Below, in pieces: positions 23,658-31,500 of a stretch of DNA of 33,208 nt (positions are counted from its first letter, which is position 1; the number at the start of each line of letters is the position of its first letter). The stretch is taken from assembly GCA_011524645.1 (NCBI GenBank), contig WTJY01000310.1, positions 1-33,208 of the forward strand, read 5' to 3'. The position numbers and the translations under genes are program-made. The notes beneath the pieces were generated by a model. The model searched no databases, was not told the origin of the DNA, and was given only the letters and a program-made list of their open reading frames with translations. This DNA is from Anaerolineales bacterium. Lineage in GTDB: Bacteria > Chloroflexota > Anaerolineae > Promineifilales > Promineifilaceae.

Positions 23658-25154
23658 ATGGAATTTAATGCGCCAACCATGAATTTGATTGTCATCCTAC
23701 CAGCCATTATTGTGGGTGGATGGGGTGTACTTATGATGATTGCGGACATGCTTTTGCCAGAAGAGAATGAAAGCTGGCCCGGTATTTTTGCCATTGTCGG
23801 CTTGATGCTGGCCGCGGCAAGCAATTTCTATTTGCTACGCCAAAATTTGGATGGCTTTAGCGCGACCGCATTTCTCCCCGCTGATGGCGGTCCGGCGATG
23901 ATGATCGCAGATGGATATGTGAGCTATCTCAACCTAATCTTTCTAATTTCTGCGGTAATTGCGACAGCTATCGCGATGTCTTATCTCGGCCGTGCTGGGA
24001 TTGAAGAAAAAGTTGAGTATTACATCCTCATGCTCTTTGCTACAAGCGGGATGATGCTGATGGGCGCGGCTAATGATTTGATTTTGATTTTCATTGCGCT
24101 TGAATTGCTATCAATTCCATTGTATGTCATGTGTGGGATCGCACGGCCGCGTGAAACATCGGAAGAGTCAGCCATGAAGTATTTCTTGTTGGGTGCATTC
24201 GCGTCTGGCTTCTTGGTCTTCGGGATCGCTCTTCTTTATGGGGCGACCGGTTCTACCGCACTGCCCACGATCGCTGAAAACTTTATGGCGGGTGGTGTTC
24301 TTTCATTGGCTGGATTTGGTCTTATCTTGGTCGGTTTCGCTTTCAAAGTGGGGGCGGTTCCATTTCACATGTGGACCCCTGACGTTTACGAAGGTGCACC
24401 AACGGCCGTGACCGCATTCATGTCAATCGGGGCGAAAGTGGGCGGTTTTGCCGCTTTGATTCGCATCTTGATCGACGCGGTTCCGGGTGAGGCGGGTGAC
24501 ACATGGGCTCCGGTTATCGCGGTGATTGCGGCCGTGACGATGATTTTGGGCAACGTTGTAGCGATTGAGCAAACCAACGTTAAGCGTATCTTGGGTTATT
24601 CAAGTATCGCACATGGTGGTTATATATTGATGGCTGTGGCCGCAATCCCTTACAGTGGCAATGCGGTTAGCTCAATTTTGACCTACATGCTCACCTATAC
24701 CTTCACCAATCTTGGTGCTTTCGCCGTCATTATTATGCTAGAAAAAGCGAATAACGAAGGATTGGATTTGGACTCTTATCGTGGCCTAGGGAAGAACAAT
24801 ATCGGTATGGCTTTGGTCTTGACCTATTTCTTAATGTCATTGATCGGGATGCCGCTGACCGGTGGCTTTATCGGTAAATTTGTCGTCTTCCAATCGGTGG
24901 TCGAAGCGAATATGATTTGGCTGGCGATTGTGGGTGTGTTGACCAGTGCGGTTTCCGCCTATTACTATTTGCGGATTATCTATTACATGTTTATGTATGA
25001 AGGAGCTGCGCAGACGCAAAGCCACACCGGTTTGTCATTTGCGGCCGCTCTTTGTTTGATGGCGACCATTGCGATCGCTCTCGTTCCTGGTATTTGGATC
25101 GATTTGGCCCGCTCTGCTGTGGAAACGACAAGCATGGTGATCGCTGGCGGTTAA
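23658..25154 (+). CDS. nuoN: NADH-quinone oxidoreductase subunit N (proton-pumping antiporter-like subunit)
   Basis: This 498-residue protein has about 14 TM segments spread over its length. It is one of the three antiporter-like subunits of respiratory complex I that move protons across the membrane while NADH is oxidised. Recognisable stretches include ELLSIPLYVMCGIARP with the key TM5-type Glu, PFHMWTPDVYEGAPTAVTAFMS (a hallmark of NuoN/NuoM/MrpD proteins), NVKRILGYSSIAHGGYILM and GMPLTGGFIGKF. The length fits NuoN (about 480-500). No other nuo gene lies next to it and it has its own terminator, so this is either an isolated copy or the gene has moved from the usual operon. Confidence 0.95.
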   Translation: MEFNAPTMNLIVILPAIIVGGWGVLMMIADMLLPEENESWPGIFAIVGLMLAAASNFYLLRQNLDGFSATAFLPADGGPAMMIADGYVSYLNLIFLISAVIATAIAMSYLGRAGIEEKVEYYILMLFATSGMMLMGAANDLILIFIALELLSIPLYVMCGIARPRETSEESAMKYFLLGAFASGFLVFGIALLYGATGSTALPTIAENFMAGGVLSLAGFGLILVGFAFKVGAVPFHMWTPDVYEGAPTAVTAFMSIGAKVGGFAALIRILIDAVPGEAGDTWAPVIAVIAAVTMILGNVVAIEQTNVKRILGYSSIAHGGYILMAVAAIPYSGNAVSSILTYMLTYTFTNLGAFAVIIMLEKANNEGLDLDSYRGLGKNNIGMALVLTYFLMSLIGMPLTGGFIGKFVVFQSVVEANMIWLAIVGVLTSAVSAYYYLRIIYYMFMYEGAAQTQSHTGLSFAAALCLMATIAIALVPGIWIDLARSAVETTSMVIAGG

Positions 25155-25186
25155 TTATTTCCTACACGACTGTATCACGTTAAAAT

Positions 25187-25222
25187 AAAGGCTCACTCTT
25201 TTACTAGAGTGAGCCTTTTTTA
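25187..25222 (+). terminator. rho-independent terminator of nuoN
   Basis: AAAGGCTCACTC (25187-25198) and GAGTGAGCCTTT (25207-25218) form a perfect 12-bp stem with an 8-base loop, followed by a T run. It lies 33 bp past the nuoN stop codon. Confidence 0.93.
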
Positions 25223-25273
25223 TTTCTTGCGCCACAAGTTGCGCCCATTTGGCTAAGAATTTTTTGAGATGAG

Positions 25274-25436
25274 TACAGCGTCTCAGAAATCTTCTAATTT
25301 TTTAGAATTCCTCTGTTTTGCCCCCCTTTCCCAACGGGAGAGGGGCAGGGGGAGAGGGAAATTTATAAAATCCACCTCCCCCAACCCCTCCTCATAGGAG
25401 GGGAGAAAAACAACAGATCACTTTTGAGACGATGTA
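25274..25436. repeat. complete TA-flanked MITE carrying the GC-rich hairpin repeat (copy 3)
   Basis: The ends TACAGCGTCTCAGAA (25274-25288) and CTTTTGAGACGATGTA (25421-25436) are inverted repeats (TACA-GCGTCTCA versus TACA-TCGTCTCA), each starting with TA, as expected for target duplication by IS630/Tc1-mariner-type transposases. The interior holds the hairpins TTTCCC-AAC-GGGAGAGGGG and CCCCTCCTCATAGGAGGGG joined by an AAATTTATAAAATCC stretch. A second, truncated copy with the same left end is at 32960. The right end touches the start codon of the next gene. Confidence 0.8.
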
Positions 25437-26354
25437 ATGAGCATGATTGAAATCAAAAAAATTGAATATAGAGGATGGCCCAATTGTTATCGGATGAGGA
25501 ATGGGATTATCGAGTTGATTGTCACGGCCGATGTTGGGCCACGGATTATTTATTTCGGTTTGGTGGGCCAGCATAATGAGTTTGCTGAGTTTGCTGAGAT
25601 GTTGGGGCAAACAGGCGGAGATACATTTCAACTGTATGGCGGGCATCGCTTCTGGCATGCACCCGAGCACCCGACTCGGACCTACTATCCTGATAACGCG
25701 CCGGTTGAGGTGACGATTGAAGAGGGGCGTTTATGCTTGCTCGCACCGATGGAAACACATAGTTTTTTGCAGAAAGAGATTGAAATTGAGATGAGTACAA
25801 CCACGGCCGAAGTTTCAATCACCCACCGGCTCATTAATCATGGGCAGTGGGGAATTGAAGTGGCACCGTGGGCCTTGTCTGTGATGGCTCCTGAAGGGCT
25901 TGGGATTGCGCCGCAGCCCCCACATGGGAGCCATTCCGGCAATCTGTTGCCTGCAACACAGATCGTTTTATGGGCTTATACCGATATGTCGGACCCGCGC
26001 TGGACATGGGGGCGTGATTTTATCTTTTTGCGTCAAGACCCAGACAATCAAGTGCCACAAAAGGTAGGCATGGCCAATCAGTTGGGGTGGCTCGCTTATG
26101 CTAATCGTGGGCATTTGTTTGTGAAGCATTTTGGGTGGCAAGATGGGGCTGTTTATCCGGATCGTGGTAGCTCGGCCGAGTTGTTTACCGACCATCAATT
26201 TTTGGAACTTGAATCGTTGGGGGTGTTGTCGGTGTTGGCTCCGGGGGGGACCGTTGAACATGGGGAGCGTTGGCAGTTGTTTGATGGAGTGGCTGATATT
26301 CTGACCGAAGAGGATGCTCGGGCGGAAGTGTGGTCTCGGGTACGGGGGAGCTAG
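25437..26354 (+). CDS. DUF4380-like protein (possible carbohydrate mutarotase fold)
   Basis: This 305-residue protein has no signal peptide or TM. It is mostly beta-strand-like, with patterns seen in DUF4380 proteins, which are thought to share the galactose-mutarotase/glycosidase sandwich: IEYRGWPNCYRMRNGIIELIVTADVGPRIIYFG at the start, GGHRFWHAPEHPTRTYYPDN, and HRLINHGQWGIEVAPWALSVM in the middle. The family assignment is from memory of these motifs. It could act on sugars, but no substrate can be named. The ATG at 25437 lies directly on the end of a MITE, with another ATG at 25443; neither has a good ribosome binding site, so the insertion may have replaced the native leader. It is convergent with the sulfotransferase gene; between them 26417-26430 holds only a short CCAAG/CTTGG hairpin. 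Confidence 0.7.
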   Translation: MSMIEIKKIEYRGWPNCYRMRNGIIELIVTADVGPRIIYFGLVGQHNEFAEFAEMLGQTGGDTFQLYGGHRFWHAPEHPTRTYYPDNAPVEVTIEEGRLCLLAPMETHSFLQKEIEIEMSTTTAEVSITHRLINHGQWGIEVAPWALSVMAPEGLGIAPQPPHGSHSGNLLPATQIVLWAYTDMSDPRWTWGRDFIFLRQDPDNQVPQKVGMANQLGWLAYANRGHLFVKHFGWQDGAVYPDRGSSAELFTDHQFLELESLGVLSVLAPGGTVEHGERWQLFDGVADILTEEDARAEVWSRVRGS

Positions 26355-26467
26355 TTGTCGGCCGTACCGGCTATGTAATGTTTGTACACCTCTACGATTA
26401 CGGGAAATAATTCCCCCAAGTCAGCTTGGGCTGATAGACTTTTGCTAGGGTGCGTGTTGGCGAAAGG

Positions 26468-27325
26468 TTAAAACGGCCAGCTAATGCGCCCCTCTTGCCA
26501 TAGCTCACGAGCCATGGTGCGAACGGAGACTTTGCGAATCACACCCCAATAGATATTGTGCCAAGAGAAGATGTTTTGTGTCTCGAACGAAGCGAGTCGC
26601 TTTTGAAACGGTTCGCCACGCTGAGCAACGGCCGTGTCGAGCAGTTCACTAGCGAAGTGATAGAGCTGTTGATCCCAATGGTTGTAAGAAGCGATTTGTT
26701 CTTTTTCTGCGGCCGTTAAAACTGTTTTTTTCGCTTGCACATCACGGGCGGTATTTTGCTTGACATAAGTAATCGACCGCCAGCCGGTTAGCTCTTGGAT
26801 CAAAAGCAGTGTTTCGTTAAACCGCTCTGTAACCCCTACCACGCTAAAATGATCGATTAAGTTCTGTTTCGCCAGAGAGAAAATCTCCTCATCGATTTTC
26901 CCATGAGGCACTTGATCCCACACGCCGGAAATACGGCGGGTTTGTCCATTGTCTAACGCTTCCTTGTGCAATTTACGCGCATAGATTTCTGGGAGCGTAT
27001 ATTGTGTGGTCACCGGATGCATGTTGTGCTCGGCGATTTGCCGTGTGTAATCGTAAAGTGAAACGACCCGCTTGACCGGATCACGCAGTAGGGTGATATA
27101 GGTGAAGGGGCTAGACACCTGTTCATGAATGCCGAACCAAAATGAGCCACGCAAGAAGCGAATCGCCATGCGCTCCGCTTCGGACATGGTGTAAATATCG
27201 GGTTGGTGGTCGAGATAGCAATATTCGGCTGGCGAGTATTGGTGCTCGCAAATCGCATGGACTGTTGTGCCACCCGTTTTTGGGATGTGTAGATAGATGA
27301 CGGTTGGTTTGGAAGCTTGAGACAT
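26468..27325 (-). CDS. sulfotransferase family protein
   Basis: This 285-residue, likely cytoplasmic enzyme should transfer sulfate from PAPS. The 5'-phosphosulfate loop is HIPKTGGTTVH (13-23), very like sulfotransferase family 2 and heparan-sulfate-type enzymes. The 3'-phosphate-binding stretch is LLRDPVKRVVSLYDY (79-93), with Arg81 and Ser89 as the expected contacts. The acceptor-specific remainder gives no clue; bacterial relatives modify cell-surface polysaccharides or lipids. The ATG lies 6 bp after the stop of the DNA methyltransferase gene on the same strand, so both may be co-transcribed, although their base composition differs: this gene contains two CGGCCG sites and the methyltransferase none. 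Confidence 0.88.
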   Translation of the reverse strand: MSQASKPTVIYLHIPKTGGTTVHAICEHQYSPAEYCYLDHQPDIYTMSEAERMAIRFLRGSFWFGIHEQVSSPFTYITLLRDPVKRVVSLYDYTRQIAEHNMHPVTTQYTLPEIYARKLHKEALDNGQTRRISGVWDQVPHGKIDEEIFSLAKQNLIDHFSVVGVTERFNETLLLIQELTGWRSITYVKQNTARDVQAKKTVLTAAEKEQIASYNHWDQQLYHFASELLDTAVAQRGEPFQKRLASFETQNIFSWHNIYWGVIRKVSVRTMARELWQEGRISWPF

Positions 27326-27331
27326 GTTTGC

Positions 27332-28393
27332 TTAGCGCGGTGCCGCTATAGATTGTTGTGACTCCAAGAGCCGAAGTTGATCATAATCTGCTCTCCTCTC
27401 TTGGTGTGGTATGACTTGGTATTGTAAATTATTGTCGCGGTGAGTGGGTTTTTGAAGATGTACTAACATTTGCTTTGCGATTGCACGAATCACTGGAACA
27501 CTAACACTATTTCCAAATTGCCGATAAATCTGAGCGGTAGATACATTTTCGGGTAGATGATAGCTCTCTGGGAATCCTTGAAGTCTTGCGCATTCTCGGC
27601 GAGTTAATTTTCTTGGATTTTTCCCTTTTTGTTCAATTAATATTTCGGCACCATCTTTATAATATCGTTTTGTAATTGTATTTGCATAAGGAGACGCTTC
27701 ATTAAATAGGGTGTAACCAAAACCTTTCCCTTTTAAGCGGTTTTGGATTTTTCGTTTTTGGTGACCGGCCCATAAACGATCCGATATTGTGTAACGGTCA
27801 TCTACATCTGTTTCTAAAATGTCCCCAAGTGATGTCGGAATGTTGAGTGGCTTGGGGAAACTAAAAGGGACAAACTCTTTGAATGCCACAATATAAATAC
27901 GCTGACGATTTTGAGGAACTCCGAAGTCGCGTGCGCGTAAGACCGAATATTCTATAGTTTTATAGCCACTCGATTCGAGGCTTGACATAATTACACGCAT
28001 TGTTTTCCCATTGTCATGCGTTTTTAGCCTTTTGACATTTTCTAAAAGTACAGCTCTTGGCTGCTTTGCTTTTAAGATACGCTCAATTTCAAAGTATAGT
28101 GTTCCTCTCGTGTCGTCAAATCCTTTTTTCAACCCTGCTTGGGAAAAGGGTTGGCATGGGAAACCTGCTAAAAGTATGTCATGATCTGGAATATCGTCAG
28201 ATTTGACTTTTGATATATCTCCCCAAATTTTCTCTTCTAAAAAATTTGCTTGATAAGTGATGTGACAAAACTTGTCTATTTCACTCGTAAACACACATTG
28301 GGTTTCAATTGGTTGGGCAAATGATTGGCCTGCTTGTTGAAACCCTAATCGTACACCACCGATGCCAGCAAATAAGTCTGCTATTCTGATCAT
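27332..28393 (-). CDS. DNA (cytosine-5) methyltransferase, orphan
   Basis: This 353-residue enzyme has all main C5-methyltransferase motifs in order: I DLFAGIGG (6-13), IV GFPCQPFSQAG with catalytic Cys80 (77-87), VI ENV (118-120), VIII QNRQR (161-165), the target-recognition region about 205-258 (KGKGFGYTLFNEASPY...KRYYKDGAEILI), IX RRECARLQGFPESY and X GNSVSVP (294-300). It is closest in style to M.HhaI/Dcm-type single-chain enzymes; the target is unknown. No restriction endonuclease gene is adjacent, so it may be a solitary methylase or a relic of a restriction system. It is clearly more AT-rich than its neighbours and has no CGGCCG, both signs of transfer. The ATG at 28393 has no visible ribosome binding site. 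Confidence 0.95.
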   Translation of the reverse strand: MIRIADLFAGIGGVRLGFQQAGQSFAQPIETQCVFTSEIDKFCHITYQANFLEEKIWGDISKVKSDDIPDHDILLAGFPCQPFSQAGLKKGFDDTRGTLYFEIERILKAKQPRAVLLENVKRLKTHDNGKTMRVIMSSLESSGYKTIEYSVLRARDFGVPQNRQRIYIVAFKEFVPFSFPKPLNIPTSLGDILETDVDDRYTISDRLWAGHQKRKIQNRLKGKGFGYTLFNEASPYANTITKRYYKDGAEILIEQKGKNPRKLTRRECARLQGFPESYHLPENVSTAQIYRQFGNSVSVPVIRAIAKQMLVHLQKPTHRDNNLQYQVIPHQERRADYDQLRLLESQQSIAAPR

Positions 28394-28420
28394 AAGTAAA
28401 AAAAATGGTTCATCATGGAT

Positions 28421-28557
28421 TAGTGTGCTAGTTTTTCAATCGCATATATGGTAGCCGCGATTGTAAGCCACAAATTACTCTATATGTGGCGAAAAACAGG
28501 TCTTCAAATTTTGGATTTCTCCGATTTTCTGACCTAGATTTGTTGTCAAGCACACTA
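28421..28557. repeat. AT-rich foldback region upstream of the methyltransferase gene
   Basis: TAGTGTGCT (28421-28429) and AGCACACTA (28549-28557) are exact inverted repeats. Inside lie a hairpin CAATCGC/GCGATTG (28437-28463) and CCACA/TGTGG. It sits between the dnaE stop and the methyltransferase start, where it could mark the edge of the transferred piece or provide the methylase promoter. Confidence 0.5.
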
Positions 28558-28596
28558 TTCCGCGAAGAGTCTTTAATAACATGTAAAACTTCCTAT

Positions 28597-31500
28597 TTAG
28601 ATCGTATGAATCGCTTGAACGCCCGCCACTTTTTTAAGTGATTTGACCAACGATTCAGAGTAACGTGGGCGGCAATTGGGGAAATCGATCTCTAAATTCC
28701 GTTCGGGGATGCGAATGGTGAGGTAATCGGTGCCACGGCTACGACTGGCGATTTCCACGGCCGTGCGACAGGCCGCCTGCCAATTGGCGGTGAGGCTGAT
28801 GTCGATATAGATGCGTTGCGGTTCGGCCGCTGTTTCCGTTTCGGTTACGCGGGTCGGTTCTTGAACGGCCGTTTGTGCCCTGCTGGTATGATCATTTTTT
28901 CCACCCGGATATGGGGCTGGGGTATGGCCCGCATTTTCATTCGTGTCTGTGGGCGTTGTGGCGGTCTGCGGCGTGAGCACACGTGGTGTCATGCCCGGCG
29001 GGGGGGCAGGAATCCCTTCATCATAGCCATAATCGGCCGATTCTGATGCATAAGCGCTCACCCAATTATCTTCAAAAGCTGGGGGGGGCGGTGGGGCGAC
29101 GTTGAACCCCTTGTTGGGGGGAGGTGTGTGATGGCTGTTGCCGTTGCTATTTCTATGCCCATTTCTATGCCCCTTGCTATTGTCGTTTCGGTGTCCGTTG
29201 GCAGGCACGGCCGGTTTTCCCTGTGGCGCAGGGGGCTGTTTAGGGACCGGTTGCGGTGATGCTGACGCGGCAGGCGCTGCTTCCGGTTCCTGTTCCGGAT
29301 TCGGATTGAGACGCACGGCCGATGGGGCGAGTTCTCGCACCGGTTCCGCCGAGGTGTCTTCGACTTCCCACGGTTTCGGTTCACGCATTTGGAACGATGT
29401 TTGACTCGGCCGTGGTTGTGTTTCAACTGCGCTAACGCGATCCACTTTGGTGTCGATGCGATCCACGATAATCGAGACATTGGCTTCATCCGCCTGCACC
29501 TTGCCGAATACCAGCATCACCTGATCGACGCTGATTTCTTCGCGGACTTGGGCCCATGTGCGGGGGAAGAAGACCAAATCGACTTTTCCTTCGAGGTCTT
29601 CTAATTGACCAAAGGACATCGGGTCCCCTTTTTTGGTGGTCAACGGCCGTAGTTGGGCCAACATACCGGCTACACGGACCTGTTTGCCGTTTTTGGTCAC
29701 ATCTAAATCGGAAAGGGTGAGCGAGGTCATCCCTGCGAGCTGGGCCAACGGCCGTTCGAGCGGATGTTCGGAGACATAGACCCCGAGCGCGTCTTTTTCC
29801 CATTCTAAAACTTTCTTATAGTCCGCCTCACGGAACTCTTTGGCTAGCTCTGTTTCCGGCCGAGTCAGATCGACCTCCATTTGCACCGGAGCGGCGAGGC
29901 CTCCGAAGAGGCTCATTTGTCCGGCGGCGGCCGCGTCATGCTGATTGCCACTGTAGCTGACAATGCGATCCATGGCATCGAGCAATTGGGGAACGGTGCC
30001 GAAATCGCGCATCGCGCCCGCTTTAATCACATATTCTAGCGACCGTTTGCCCACTTTACGCAGATCGACCCGTTCGCAGAGTTCTTCTAAATCTTTGAAT
30101 TGTCCGTTTTCGACCCGTTCATCGATAATGAGGCTGAGTGAATTGACCCCCGCATTTTTAACCGCGCCGAGCCCGAAACGGATCAACGGCCGTTCCCCGT
30201 CATCTTCGATACTAAAGTCGATAAACGAGTGGTTGACTGAGGGTGCGCCGACATCGATATTTAAGTTTTTCGCTTCGGCGAAATAGCGTTGGACTTTTTC
30301 CGTTTTATCCCGTTCCACGCTAAGCATGGCGGTCAGGTATTCGGTCGGATAATGGGCTTTTAAGAAGCCTGTTTGGCAGGTCACTTTGGCATAGTCGGCC
30401 GCGTGCGCCTTGTTAAACCCGTAACGGGCGAAGAACTCGATGTCGTCCCAGATCGCTTCACACTGTTCTCGGGTGTGATTGTTGTTCATCGCACCTTCGG
30501 TGAACTTGATGCGATGCTCTTCCATGAGCTTCTTTTTCTTTTTAGCGACCGCTTTCCGGATCATATCGGCCGGACCGGGTTCGTAACCGGCGAGGTCACT
30601 GGCGATCCGAATAATCTGTTCCTGATAAACGATAATGCCGTAGGTATCTTTGAGGATAGGCTCTAGGGTGGGGGCGTGATAGGTCACGATGTCTTTGCCA
30701 TCGTAGATGTCGGAATGCATCCTTCGGATATATTCGGGGATGTTTTCCATCGGGCCTGGGCGATAGAGAGAGATGGCCGCGATAATATGGTCAAAGCGCC
30801 TGGGCTTCATTTCCATCATTAGCTTACGCATCCCTGCCCCTTCCACTTGGAAGATACCGGCCACTTCCCCACGGCCGAGTGCATCGAACAGGATTTCCGG
30901 TTTTCTTTCTGGGTCGGGACCGACATGGCCGACATCATAAGGGATGTTGTCCATGGTGTATTGGGTGCCATAGCGTTGCTCGATAATGCGGGCTGCGCGA
31001 CGCATGACAGTGAGAGTGCTAAGCCCCAAGAAGTCAACTTTGAGCAGGCCGATCGATTCGACGATTTCCATCGGCCATTGGGTGACACGATCGACACCGC
31101 CCAGCCCTTCTGCGCCGCTGGTGGGGCGGTTAAGCGGTACATATTGCTGGAGCGGCGCATCAGAGATGATGACACCGGCCGCATGGCTGGAGGCATGGCG
31201 CGAGAGCCCTTCGACACTTTTGGCGTTGTCGAGAAGTTCTTTGACGGCCGGTTCCTTTTTATACCGCTCTTCCAACTCTTTCGAATAGAACTCATGTTCC
31301 GAGTCCATCACATTTTTAATTTTGACCGGCTTGCCCGGAATCGCAGGAATGAGTCGGGCTACGCTATCGACTTCGGTGAGCGGCATATCGAGCGCACGGC
31401 CGACGTCACGGATCGCCGCACGGGCCCCCATCGTTCCGAAGGTGATGATTTGAGCGACCTTTTCACTGCCGTAGCGTCGTTTTGAATAGGCGACCATCCA

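Noticed and set aside
27332-28393. CGGCCG as the target of the C5-methyltransferase
   Set aside because: Attractive, but the target-recognition region cannot be read with confidence and the gene looks recently acquired, so it is unlikely to have shaped the whole genome.
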